Below, piece after piece: positions 17,501 to 25,260 of a stretch of DNA of 64,000 bases. The notes beneath the pieces are model-generated. The model ran no database searches and was not told where the DNA came from. It was given only the letters and a program-made list of their open reading frames with translations. A program made the position numbers and the translations under genes. This stretch comes from Rhodopseudomonas palustris. GTDB taxonomy: Bacteria > Pseudomonadota > Alphaproteobacteria > Rhizobiales > Xanthobacteraceae. The stretch lies in NCBI RefSeq assembly GCF_034479375.1, contig NZ_CP140155.1, positions 3,572,501 through 3,636,500 on the forward strand. Direction: 5' to 3'. The first letter of the stretch is position 1. Every line of letters begins with the position of its first letter.

Positions 17501-17566
17501 GTGATCCTCAACGTCCCGCTGCAGGTCGACGCCCGGGCGGCCGACAATTGGGACGAGGCGCATTAG
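14516..17566 (+). CDS. polA: DNA polymerase I with degenerate proofreading site
   Basis: 1016 aa, longer than E. coli Pol I (928). It has a 5'-3' exonuclease/FEN domain (HIFLVDGSSYIFRAYHAL, residues about 27-300), a 3'-5' exonuclease-like region (about 415-610) and a family-A polymerase domain with motif A DYSQIELRLLSE (Asp789), motif B RRAKAINFGIIYG and motif C VHDELIFEV. In the 3'-5' region the DxE motif reads DAI (Asp430, Ile432) and the NxKxD motif reads NIKFT (Thr509); only the third aspartate (ERADV, Asp587) remains. Proofreading is therefore probably lost. Residues about 341-371 are encoded by a palindromic repeat inserted in frame. It acts in Okazaki-fragment maturation and excision repair. 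Confidence 0.96.
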   Translation: MPKSPSKAAAPVAANAPAPAAVKPPGQGDHIFLVDGSSYIFRAYHALPPLTRKSDGLQVNAVLGFCNMLWKLLREMPPDNRPTHLAIIFDKSEHTFRNQLYPDYKAHRPPAPDDLIPQFALIREAVRAFDLPCLEQSGFEADDLIATYVREACERGATATIVSSDKDLMQLVTDCVTMYDTMKDRRIGIAEVIEKFGVPPEKVVEVQALAGDSVDNVPGVPGIGIKTAAQLINEYGDLDTLLARAAEIKQPKRREALIENAEKARISRQLVLLDDKVKLDVPLDELAVHEPDARKLISFLKAMEFTTLTRRVADYSQIDPSDVEAEAALKSGAQNQPGSQTVMAGLDPAIHPPSQDSSSKTMDPRVKPGGDGNKRGVAAGELTPQALAAARAEAARKIPVDRAAYKTVRTLDELQGWIARIHDAGAFAVDAIATSIDPMQAELCGIALALGPNDACYIPVGHRQTGDGSGLFAAGLAPDQLGARDVLDALRPLLDSAGLAKIGFNIKFTAVLLAQHGVTLRNIDDVQLISYVLDAGRGSHGLDALSESNLGHTLHVLGALTGSGKAKIAFDQVPIDRATEYGGERADVALRLWRVLKPRLVAERMTAVYETLERPLVGVLARMERRGISIDRSVLSRLSSDFAQTAARIEAEIRELAGEDINIGSPKQLGDILFGKMGLPGGSKTKTGAWSTSAQVLDELAEQGHEFPRKILDWRQVSKLRSTYTDALPNYVHPQTQRVHTTYALAATTTGRLSSNEPNLQNIPVRTEDGRKIRRAFVATPGHKLVSADYSQIELRLLSEVADVPALRKAFQDGIDIHAMTASEMFGVPVEGMPSDIRRRAKAINFGIIYGISAFGLANQLGIPREEAGAYIKRYFERFPGIRAYMDETRDFCRAHGFVETLFGRKCHYPDIKASNPSIRAFNERAAINARLQGSAADIIRRAMVRMEDALAEKKLSAQMLLQVHDELIFEVPEDEVAATLPVVSHVMQDAPFPAVILNVPLQVDARAADNWDEAH
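15538..15630. repeat. Palindromic repeat, family A variant, inside polA
   Basis: CGTCATGGCCGGGCTTGACC at the left and CCGGGTCAAGCCCGGGGGTG at the right, with ATCCATCC / GATGGA arms: the same plan as the intergenic family A copies. Here it is translated within polA as AGLDPAIHPP...DPRVKPGGDG without breaking the frame. Confidence 0.85.
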
Positions 17567-17614
17567 CGCTTCTGGCTCTCGGTGTGACTGCCCCTCTCCC
17601 CCCGCCGCAGCGCG

Positions 17615-17741
17615 CTCCCTCTCCCGCCTGCGGGAGAGGGCTGGGGTGAGGGCGCGCCGAGCATTGAGTCAGCGACCCGCCGAGAGCCCTTCCCCCACCC
17701 GGATCGCTGCGCGATCCGACCTCCCCCGCAAGCGGGAGAGG
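17615..17741. repeat. Palindromic repeat, family C
   Basis: Outer hairpins CCCTCTCCCGCCTGCGGGAG and CTCCCCCGCAAGCGGGAGAG flank a GGATCGCTGCGCGATCC palindrome. Other copies lie at 22923, 35524 and, split by an insertion sequence, 26929-28380. It lies between polA and pyrE. Confidence 0.85.
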
Positions 17742-17863
17742 TTGCGCTGTGCCGGTCGAGAGGCCGGCGGACCATCAAGCCGTTAATTGCCGCCGCTGCG
17801 CGCTGGCATCGCGGGATGCCGGCGGCTAGATTGCGGCAGCTTCCAACAGCCCAGAGATCGCCC

Positions 17864-18427
17864 GTGTCCAAATCCGCCTCCCGCGCCCGTCTTGCCGACA
17901 TCATTCGCGCCCGCTCGTTCGGCCGGGGCGAGATCACGCTGGCGTCGGGGCGCAAGAGCGACTTCTACTTCAATCTGAAGCCGACGATGCTCGATCCCGA
18001 GGGGGCGGCGCTGCTGGCCGAATTGACCTACGAGGCGCTGCGCGACGAGCAGGTCGACTATGTCGGCGGACTGGAGATGGGCGCGGTGCCGCTGGCCGGT
18101 GCGATCGCGCAATTGTCGTGGCTGAAGAATCACCCGATCGCGGCGTTCTTCGTGCGCAAGAAGCCCAAGGAGCACGGCGCGCGGCTGGCGGTCGAAGGTC
18201 TGGCCAAGGGCGAGACCCTGGCCGGCAAGCGCTGCGTCATCGTCGAGGACGTCACCACCACCGGCGGCTCGGCCATCAAGGCGGTCGAGGCGGTGCGCGA
18301 ATCCGGCGCCGAGATCGTGCTGGTGCTGACCATGGTGGACCGCGAGGAAGGCGCCACCGAAGCCTTCGCCGAGGCCGGCCTGCCGTTCCGCTCGCTGTAC
18401 AGGGCCAGCGAATTCCTCAATCGGTGA
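17864..18427 (+). CDS. pyrE: Orotate phosphoribosyltransferase
   Basis: 187 aa from a GTG start, which gives the usual length and begins [19 protein letters not shown]; an in-frame ATG 48 bp upstream adds 16 residues unlike the family. The PRPP-binding motif [12 protein letters not shown] is complete (about residues 123-134), and the flexible loop RKKPKEHG carries the lysines that contact pyrophosphate. It converts orotate and PRPP to orotidine 5'-phosphate in pyrimidine synthesis. No other pyr gene is close by. Confidence 0.93.
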   Translation: MSKSASRARLADIIRARSFGRGEITLASGRKSDFYFNLKPTMLDPEGAALLAELTYEALRDEQVDYVGGLEMGAVPLAGAIAQLSWLKNHPIAAFFVRKKPKEHGARLAVEGLAKGETLAGKRCVIVEDVTTTGGSAIKAVEAVRESGAEIVLVLTMVDREEGATEAFAEAGLPFRSLYRASEFLNR

Positions 18428-18522
18428 ATACACCGGCGCCCGGGCGCCCGAGGAAACCGCCCGTTTACCATCCCGCCTTAAAGTGACCGGGTCGCGGCCA
18501 GGCCGCAGCACGATCGCGTCGG

Positions 18523-19338
18523 GTGGAGTGGGCGTTGCGTCAAGTCTTTGAAATGCTGCGCCTTCGGCGCACCGTCGCGGTCGCGGCGGCGCTCGCTCTG
18601 GCAATGCCGGTGGTGCTGATCCCGTCGGCCGCACCGGCACAGAACATCCTCGAAATGCTGTTCGGCGGCGGCGGCCCGCAGCGGCCGCAGCAGCGCGGCG
18701 CGCCGGCGCAGGCGAATTTCTTCGCCGATCCGTTCGGGCTGAACCAGCAGGCCGCGCCGCCGCCTCCCGCCCGCCCGGTCGCCTCCGGCGGCGGGCCGGC
18801 GTTCTGCGTGCGGCCCTGCGACGGCAAGTATTTCGCGCTGCAGACGCGCGGGGGCGCGACGCCGGCGCAGATGTGCCAGGCGTTCTGCCCGGCCGGCAAC
18901 GCCAAGGTGTATTACGGCAGCAACATCGACTACGCGACGGCATCGAACGGGCAGCGCTATGCCGACAGCGAAAACGCCTTCGCCTACCGCAAGGCGCTGA
19001 AGCCCGACTGCACCTGCAACGGCCGCGACCCGGCCGGCCTCGCGCAGATCGACCTGTCGCAGGATACCTCGCTGCGCGCCGGCGACATCGTCGCGACCGC
19101 AACCGGGCTCGCCGCCTATACGGGCGTCCGGCTCGGCGCCGAGCAGACCCCGGACTTCACCCCGGTGGCGGATTATCCCGGCCTGACCGCGCAGCTCCGC
19201 GCCCGTCTCAGCGAGATGAAGGTGGCGCCGGTGAACGACCAGCTCACCGAAGCCCCGCAAGTCAGCCGCGACGTGGCGCTGCCGGCCCCGGCCGTGGCGC
19301 AACCCGCGGTGCGCGGGCGCCGGGCGGGCATCGACTGA
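18523..19338 (+). CDS. DUF2865 exported protein
   Basis: 271 aa from a GTG start, or 261 aa from the in-frame ATG at 18553. A signal peptide (RRTVAVAAALALAMPVVLI, cut near APAQ) is followed by a proline/glutamine-rich linker. A cysteine-rich domain then reads FCVRPCDGKYF, MCQAFCPAGNAKVYY and CTCNG, characteristic of DUF2865 proteins of Rhizobiales. The six cysteines probably form disulfides in the periplasm. The function is unknown. The C-terminal 60 residues are alanine/proline-rich and poorly conserved in appearance. Confidence 0.85.
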   Translation: MEWALRQVFEMLRLRRTVAVAAALALAMPVVLIPSAAPAQNILEMLFGGGGPQRPQQRGAPAQANFFADPFGLNQQAAPPPPARPVASGGGPAFCVRPCDGKYFALQTRGGATPAQMCQAFCPAGNAKVYYGSNIDYATASNGQRYADSENAFAYRKALKPDCTCNGRDPAGLAQIDLSQDTSLRAGDIVATATGLAAYTGVRLGAEQTPDFTPVADYPGLTAQLRARLSEMKVAPVNDQLTEAPQVSRDVALPAPAVAQPAVRGRRAGID

Positions 19339-19368
19339 GGTACTGAGGCGACAGCGGCCTAAGCCCGC

Positions 19369-19490
19369 CGTCATTCCGGGGCGCGGCGAAGCGGCGAACC
19401 CGGAGTCCCGACGTTCGGGGCGCCCGGCGGTCCCGCGCAGAACAGCTCCAGATTCCGGGTTCGCTCGCTGCGCGAGCGCCCCGGAATGAC
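19369..19490. repeat. Palindromic repeat, family B
   Basis: Starts CGTCATTCCGGGGCGC and ends GCGCCCCGGAATGAC, with inner CGAACCCGGA / TCCGGGTTCG arms. A second copy is at 25081-25180. Confidence 0.85.
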
Positions 19491-19501
19491 CGTCCAGGGG
19501 G

Positions 19502-19933
19502 CTACCGCCCGACGATCACGCCGATCACATTCGGCGCGGCGCGGTAGGTTTCTTCGATCCGGGCGCGGGCGGCGGCGCGGTTTTCGGGGGTGAGCAGGCC
19601 GCGCTTCTCGGCGAGGATCATCCAGCAATAGCCCCACCAGTCGGTCAGCATGCCGGAATCGTCGACGAGGTCGTAGCCATGCTCGGCGGCGAAGATCCGG
19701 GCGGATGCTTCATCCAGCGTGTCGAGCCAGGCGAGATCGTCGACCCAGAACATCTCGTCGCACAGATCGTCAGGTGAATAGCCCCAGATCGACAGGCACA
19801 CCGCGTTGAATTCGCGGTCGAGCTGGTCGTCGTCGATCCACTGCCGCCGGGCCAATTGATGCAGCCGCGACAGCGATCGCGCGAAATCGGCGATCCGGGT
19901 CAGAGCCATCTGATCGAAGGCGATGGTGGACAT
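19502..19933 (-). CDS. Hypothetical acidic protein
   Basis: 143 aa. The ATG at 19933 has GAGGACT 4-5 nt upstream and is preferred over a start 57 bp further out. The protein is rich in Asp, Glu and Trp (WIDDDQLDREFNAVCLSIWGYSPDDLCDEMFWVDDLAWLD) with no signal peptide or membrane segment. I recognise no domain. The gene ends next to a family B repeat, and its promoter lies in the AT-rich stretch 19934-20040. Confidence 0.7.
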   Translation of the reverse strand: MSTIAFDQMALTRIADFARSLSRLHQLARRQWIDDDQLDREFNAVCLSIWGYSPDDLCDEMFWVDDLAWLDTLDEASARIFAAEHGYDLVDDSGMLTDWWGYCWMILAEKRGLLTPENRAAARARIEETYRAAPNVIGVIVGR

Positions 19934-20382
19934 GTAGTCCTCGCAAGTTTGGATAGGCCATAGATATTGTGGCGCCACGCGCCGAATCAAGATGATATAT
20001 CAATGACTTGTAAAATTGTTCTTAATTTGTTCTAGTTCTCCCGGCAATCCGGCGTCCAATCGATCGAACCCCGCGATGAGTGCTCAAAGGTGTCGAGGTG
20101 TCTGTCGTGCCCCCAGCGCGCGTGGCGACCTGCAACGCAAAGCGACGGTGAGCGGTCGCGACCGCGTCAAACTCATCCGCTAGCAGTTATCATCGCGCGC
20201 GGACCGGCTTCGGGCGCCATCGGTTGATCGAAAGCGGTCGCATTCTCAGAAACACGCCGCAGAAACGCGAGTTGTGCACAAAACCAAGGCACCGCGCCGC
20301 AACGATGCACTCGTCATGGGTTTCGGTCCGGCGCTAATGTTTGTATGGTTTGAAACTCGTAAAACCCTTGTAGGATCATCAT
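19934..20382. promoter_or_regulatory. Divergent control region between the acidic-protein gene and glgP
   Basis: About 450 bp without a credible gene. The left 110 bp is strikingly AT-rich (TTGTAAAATTGTTCTTAATT and nearby) and should hold the leftward promoter. A perfect 10-bp palindrome TTGTGCACAA lies at 20272-20281, about 100 bp before glgP, and could be an operator. No recognised regulator motif. Confidence 0.35.
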
Positions 20383-22893
20383 TTGCCCGTGCAGCCCGTG
20401 CCAGAGAAATTTCAGCAGCCGCCGATCGACGAACTGGCGCTGTCCGAGATCAAGAGCGCCATTCTGGCCAAGCTGACGCTTGCGATCGGCAAAGAGGCGA
20501 CCCAGGCGACCAAGCAGGACTGGTACAAGGCCGCGGCGATGGCGTTGCGCGACCGCATCGTGCACCGCTGGCTTGTGTCCGAGAAGGAGAGCTACGACGC
20601 CGGCCGCAAGCGGGTATATTACCTCTCGCTGGAATTCCTGATCGGCCGGCTGTTCACCGACGCGCTCAACAATATGGGCCTGCTGGCGCAATACGGCGCC
20701 GCGCTCGGCGACCTCGGCGTCGGCCTCAACGATCTGCGCAAATGCGAACCCGACGCAGCGCTCGGCAATGGCGGCCTCGGCCGGCTCGCCGCCTGCTTCA
20801 TGGAAAGCATGGCGACGCTGGAGATCCCGGCGATCGGCTACGGCATCCGCTACGATTACGGCCTGTTCCGGCAGATCATCAATCACGGCTGGCAGCAGGA
20901 ATTCCCGGACGAGTGGCTGTCTTTCGGCAACCCCTGGGAGCTGCAGCGGCCCGAGGTGGTGTATCAGGTGAAATTCGGCGGCAGCGTCGACCAGGTCACC
21001 GATGCCAAGGGCGTGACGCGCGCGGTCTGGACGCCGATCGAAACAGTGCAGGCGATGGCCTATGACACGCCGATCGTCGGCTGGCGCGGCGAGCACGTCA
21101 ACGCGCTGCGGCTGTGGTCGGCGCGGGCGCCCGACCCGATGCTGATCGACGTGTTCAACACCGGCGACTATCTCGGCGCCACCGCCCATGAGGCGCGCGC
21201 CGAGGCGATCTGCAAATTCCTCTATCCCAACGACGAAAGCCCCGCCGGCCGCGAGCTGCGGCTGCGGCAGGAGTATTTCTTCGTCTCCGCCTCGCTGCAG
21301 GACCTGATCAAGCGGCATCTGGATTCGGACGGGCAGATCCGCAACCTCGCCAAGAAGGCCGCGATCCAGCTCAACGACACCCATCCCAGCCTCGCCGTCA
21401 CCGAGCTGATGCGGCTGCTGATCGACGTCCACCACCTGCGCTGGGACGACGCCTGGCAGATCACCACCGCGACGCTGAGCTACACCAACCACACGCTGCT
21501 GCCCGAGGCGCTGGAGACCTGGCCGCTCGATCTGTTCGAGCGCACGCTGCCGCGGCATCTGGAGATCATCTACCGCATCAACGAGGCGCATCTGGCGCAC
21601 GCCGAGACCTGCTGCCCCGGCGACATCGAATTCCGCGCGTCGGTATCGCTGATCGACGAGCGGGCCGGCCGCCGCGTCCGCATGGGCCACCTCGCCTTCA
21701 TCGGCTCGCACCGGATCAACGGCGTCTCGGCGATGCATTCCGACCTGATGAAGGAGACGGTGTTCCACGATCTCAATCATCTCTATCCGGACCGCATCAC
21801 CAACAAGACCAACGGCATCACCTTCCGGCGCTGGCTGACGCTGGCCAATCCGGGACTGACCGATCTGGTGCGCGCGGCCTGCGGCGACGAGGTGCTGGAC
21901 GATCCGACGCGGCTCGAGCGCCTCGAAGCCTTCGCCGGCGACAGCGCGTTCCAGCAGCAGTTCCGCACGGTCAAGCACCGCAACAAGATCGCGCTGGCGC
22001 GGCTGATCAGCGAGCGCAACGGCGTCCGGGTCGACCCCGGCGCGCTGTTCGACGTGCAGATCAAGCGCATCCACGAATACAAGCGCCAGCTCCTCAACGT
22101 GCTGGAGACCGTCGCGCTGTATCACGCGATCAAGGACGAGCCGGACCGCGACTGGGTGCCGCGCGTCAAGATCTTCGCCGGCAAGGCGGCGGCGAGCTAT
22201 CGCTACGCCAAGCTGATCATCAAGCTGATCAACGACGTCGCCGAGGTGATCAACAACGACGCCTCGATCGGCGGCAAGCTGAAGGTGGTGTTCCTCGCCG
22301 ACTACAATGTCAGCCTCGCCGAAGTGATCATTCCGGCCGCCGATTTGTCGGAACAGATTTCGACCGCCGGCATGGAAGCGTCCGGCACCGGCAACATGAA
22401 GCTGGCGCTGAACGGCGCTCTGACGATCGGCACGCTCGACGGCGCCAATATCGAGATCCGCGATCACGTCGGGCCCGAGAACATCGCGATCTTCGGCATG
22501 GAGGCGCTGGACGTGGTGGCGCGCCGCGCCCAGGGGCTGGACGCCAACGACGTCATCAGCCGCTCGCAGCCGCTCGCCCGCGCCATCCGGGCGATCGACG
22601 CCGGCGCGTTCTCGCCCGACGATCCGGCGCGGTTCGCCTCGGTGGCGCACGCGCTGCGGCACCTCGACCACTACATGGTCAGCGCCGATTTCGACAGTTA
22701 CTACGAAGCCCAGCGCGGCATCGACGCCCGCTGGGCCGCCGGCCCCGCCTGGACCCGCGCCGGCATCCTCAACGTCGCGCGGATGGCCTGGTTCTCGTCC
22801 GACCGCACCATTCGCGAATACGCCGAGGACATATGGGACGTCCCGACCCGCCACGCGACGCAGCCCTCGCCGGCACGGCGGGCGAAGGGCTGA
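20383..22893 (+). CDS. glgP: Glycogen/alpha-glucan phosphorylase
   Basis: 836 aa, full length for GT35 phosphorylases. VYYLSLEFLIGRLF is near residues 73-86, and the pyridoxal-phosphate segment EASGTGNMKLALNGALTIG near 666-684 contains the lysine. It releases glucose 1-phosphate from glycogen. A TTG start at 20383 is chosen because AGGA lies 8 nt upstream; GTG codons 6 and 15 bp later are alternatives. No other glg gene is adjacent; a GH13 glucosidase is 35 kb away in the window. Confidence 0.95.
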   Translation: MPVQPVPEKFQQPPIDELALSEIKSAILAKLTLAIGKEATQATKQDWYKAAAMALRDRIVHRWLVSEKESYDAGRKRVYYLSLEFLIGRLFTDALNNMGLLAQYGAALGDLGVGLNDLRKCEPDAALGNGGLGRLAACFMESMATLEIPAIGYGIRYDYGLFRQIINHGWQQEFPDEWLSFGNPWELQRPEVVYQVKFGGSVDQVTDAKGVTRAVWTPIETVQAMAYDTPIVGWRGEHVNALRLWSARAPDPMLIDVFNTGDYLGATAHEARAEAICKFLYPNDESPAGRELRLRQEYFFVSASLQDLIKRHLDSDGQIRNLAKKAAIQLNDTHPSLAVTELMRLLIDVHHLRWDDAWQITTATLSYTNHTLLPEALETWPLDLFERTLPRHLEIIYRINEAHLAHAETCCPGDIEFRASVSLIDERAGRRVRMGHLAFIGSHRINGVSAMHSDLMKETVFHDLNHLYPDRITNKTNGITFRRWLTLANPGLTDLVRAACGDEVLDDPTRLERLEAFAGDSAFQQQFRTVKHRNKIALARLISERNGVRVDPGALFDVQIKRIHEYKRQLLNVLETVALYHAIKDEPDRDWVPRVKIFAGKAAASYRYAKLIIKLINDVAEVINNDASIGGKLKVVFLADYNVSLAEVIIPAADLSEQISTAGMEASGTGNMKLALNGALTIGTLDGANIEIRDHVGPENIAIFGMEALDVVARRAQGLDANDVISRSQPLARAIRAIDAGAFSPDDPARFASVAHALRHLDHYMVSADFDSYYEAQRGIDARWAAGPAWTRAGILNVARMAWFSSDRTIREYAEDIWDVPTRHATQPSPARRAKG

Positions 22894-22922
22894 GCAAACG
22901 CTCGCGCGAGCGCACAGCGCAA

Positions 22923-23045
22923 CCTCTCCCGCTTGGGGGGAGGTCGGATCGCGTAGCGATCCGGGTGGGGGAAGGGCTCTCGGCGGATCGCTGACTCGGT
23001 GCTCGGCTCGCCCTCACCCCAACCCTCTCCCGCAAGCGGGAGAGG
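22923..23045. repeat. Palindromic repeat, family C
   Basis: CCTCTCCCGCTTGGGGGGAG at the left, GGATCGCGTAGCGATCC in the middle, CCTCTCCCGCAAGCGGGAG at the right. It fills the glgP-thioesterase gap and is the intact reference for the copy split by the insertion sequence. Confidence 0.85.
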
Positions 23046-23152
23046 GAGCCCAGGGGCCGCGTCGTATCACATGACGACCGACAGCCATTGCGCGCCGGCC
23101 CGCCGCAAGGCAAATTGCGGCCAAGCAAGAACAAGAACATGAGGACAGCACC

Positions 23153-23986
23153 ATGGACGCCAAGGTCGAGCACGCGCCGCATCCGTTCGACATCGCAACG
23201 GCGGTCGAGGCCGGCGACGGGCGCTGGACCGGATACACCAGCGACGATTATCACGCCTTCGTCGGCCAGTTCGGCGGCGCCACCACGGCGACGCTGCTGC
23301 GCGCGCTGATGCAGCACCCGGACCGCGCCGGCGACCCGCTGGCGCTGACGGTGAATTTCTGCGCCCCGGTCGGCAACGGCGCGTTCGATCTGACGCCGCG
23401 GCTCATCAAGGCGACGCGCTCGACCCAGCATTGGTCGATCGACCTCACCCAGCCCGACACCGGCGTCGCGGCGTTCGCCACCGCGGTGTTCGCGCAGCGT
23501 CGCGAAACCTGGTCGCACCAGCCGACCGAGAAACCGCAGACGACGCACTACGAAGACACTCCGGTGTATGCGCGCGCCGGCGTCGCGGCGTCCTGGATCC
23601 GGCAGTTCGAGTTCCGCTTTGCCGAGAACGAGCCGAATTTCGGCGGCGCGCCGCATCCCGAGCCGGCGAGCGCGCACACCAAAGTGTGGATCGGCCACGC
23701 CGTGCCGCGGGTGATCGACCTGCTGTCGCTGTCGGCGATCGCGGACGCGTTCTTCGCGCGGATCTTCCACGTCCGCGGCGAGTTGCTGCCGATCGGCACG
23801 GTGTCGATGACGACGTATTTTCACGTCGACGCCGCCGACCTCGCCGCCGAGCCGACAACGGCGGTGCTCGGCGTCGCCGACGCCAACGTGTTTCACAAGA
23901 GCTTCAGCGACCAAACCGGGGAACTGTGGTCGGCCAACGGGCGTTTGCTGGCGACGACGCATCAGATCACCTATTTCAAGGCCTGA
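23153..23986 (+). CDS. Acyl-CoA thioesterase-like double hot-dog protein
   Basis: 277 aa, ATG preceded by GAGGACA. The N-terminal half contains HAFVGQFGGATTATLLRALM and LTVNFCAPVG, and the C-terminal half has PIGTVSMTTYFHVDAADL and ANVFHKSFSDQTGELWSANGRLLATTHQ. This is the tandem hot-dog pattern of TesB/acyl-CoA thioesterase-like proteins. Such enzymes hydrolyse acyl-CoA to free acid. The substrate is unknown. It precedes the arginase gene by 93 bp and may share its transcript. Confidence 0.82.
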   Translation: MDAKVEHAPHPFDIATAVEAGDGRWTGYTSDDYHAFVGQFGGATTATLLRALMQHPDRAGDPLALTVNFCAPVGNGAFDLTPRLIKATRSTQHWSIDLTQPDTGVAAFATAVFAQRRETWSHQPTEKPQTTHYEDTPVYARAGVAASWIRQFEFRFAENEPNFGGAPHPEPASAHTKVWIGHAVPRVIDLLSLSAIADAFFARIFHVRGELLPIGTVSMTTYFHVDAADLAAEPTTAVLGVADANVFHKSFSDQTGELWSANGRLLATTHQITYFKA

Positions 23987-24079
23987 TCGCAGACGCTCGG
24001 TCGACGCGTTGTCGTCACGCGATGCTGCTACCGACGTCGCTTGAAACCGCCGTGCTCCCCCGTCGGAAAGGCGCCGCGC

Positions 24080-25066
24080 ATGACGCCCTCCAGCTCCGTG
24101 ATCCCGCCCGATCCCAACCGCCGCGTCGCATTGCTCGGCGTGCCGATCGAGATCGGCGCCGGGCTGCGCGGCACGCTGATGGGGCCGGCGGCGCTGCGCA
24201 CCGCCGGCATCGGTCGCGTTCTGGAGCAGCTCCGCTTCACCGTCGCGGATCACGGCGACATGACGCGCCCCGCGCTCGATCGCGGCACCGACCCGGCGCC
24301 GGCCAACGCCAATTACTACGACGAAGTGCGAGGCTGGGTCGGCGCCATCTCGGCGCGGGCCTATGAGCTGGCGAAGTCCGGCGCGGTGCCGCTGTTCATG
24401 GGCGGCGATCACAGCCTGTCGATGGGCTCGGTCAACGGCGTCGCGCGCTACTGGCAGGCGCAGGGCAGGCCGCTGTTCGTGCTGTGGTTCGACGCGCATG
24501 CCGACTACAACACGCCGGCGACGACGCTCTCCGCCAACATGCACGGCATGTCGGCAGCGTTCCTGTGCGGCGAGCCGGGGCTCGACCATCTGCTCGGCGA
24601 CGAGCCGCGCGTCTCGATCCCGCCGGACCGGCTCGACCTGTTCGGCATCCGCTCGATCGATCCCCTGGAAAAGGAGCTGGTGCGCGCCCGCGCGATCCCG
24701 GTGGTCGACATGCGGGCGATCGACGAATTCGGCGTCGCCGTGCTGATCCGCCGCGTGATCGACCGGGTCCGCGCCGCGAACGGCGTGCTGCATCTGTCGT
24801 TCGACGTCGACGTGCTCGACCCTGCGGTCGCGCCCGGCGTCGGCACCACCGTGCCGGGCGGCGCGACCTATCGCGAGGCGCATCTGGTGATGGAACTGCT
24901 GCACGATTCCGGGCTGGTGCGTTCGCTCGACGTGGTCGAGCTCAACCCGTTCCTCGACGAGCGCGGCCGCACCGCCCGCGTCGCGGTGGAACTGATCGGC
25001 AGCCTGTTCGGCATGCAGGTCACCGACCGGGCGACCCCCAGCAACGCGGTGCTGCCGGAGGGGTAA
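24080..25066 (+). CDS. rocF: Arginase
   Basis: 328 aa from the ATG at 24080. All manganese-binding blocks are present: GGDHSLSMGS (about residue 112), WFDAHADYNTP (about 136) and SFDVDVLDPAVAPGVGT (about 240). LDVVELNPFLDERGRTA supports arginase over agmatinase. It hydrolyses arginine to ornithine and urea, giving nitrogen from arginine. An in-frame ATG 39 bp upstream would add a non-conserved stretch, so the later start is preferred. Confidence 0.94.
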   Translation: MTPSSSVIPPDPNRRVALLGVPIEIGAGLRGTLMGPAALRTAGIGRVLEQLRFTVADHGDMTRPALDRGTDPAPANANYYDEVRGWVGAISARAYELAKSGAVPLFMGGDHSLSMGSVNGVARYWQAQGRPLFVLWFDAHADYNTPATTLSANMHGMSAAFLCGEPGLDHLLGDEPRVSIPPDRLDLFGIRSIDPLEKELVRARAIPVVDMRAIDEFGVAVLIRRVIDRVRAANGVLHLSFDVDVLDPAVAPGVGTTVPGGATYREAHLVMELLHDSGLVRSLDVVELNPFLDERGRTARVAVELIGSLFGMQVTDRATPSNAVLPEG

Positions 25067-25080
25067 GACGCCCCATCGTC

Positions 25081-25180
25081 CGTCATTCCGGGGCGCTTGC
25101 GCAGCAAGCGAACCCGGAATCTGACACGGGCAGAGCATTTCGGGATTCCGGGTTCGCGCTGCGCGCGCCCCGGAATGACG
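25081..25180. repeat. Palindromic repeat, family B
   Basis: CGTCATTCCGGGGCGCTTGC to GCGCGCCCCGGAATGACG, with inner GAACCCGGAATC / GATTCCGGGTTC arms, matching the copy at 19369. It lies 15 bp after the arginase stop and may act as its terminator. Confidence 0.85.
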
Positions 25181-25260
25181 AGGTGGGGCAATCGACAAAC
25201 TGGCGCGTCTGGCCACTTTCCGCTAAACGCGCCGCAGCAATTTCCTCGCCCTGTGAGCCC

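Noticed and set aside
14372..17563. Long minus-strand frame extending the small membrane-protein gene back across polA
   Set aside because: Only the part from 14371 leftward looks like a protein and has a start with a ribosome site. The rest mirrors polA codons.
24484..25260. Upstream extension of the ABC-F frame through arginase and a palindromic repeat
   Set aside because: The ABC-F domain begins exactly at the ATG at 25261; the extension overlaps arginase in another frame.
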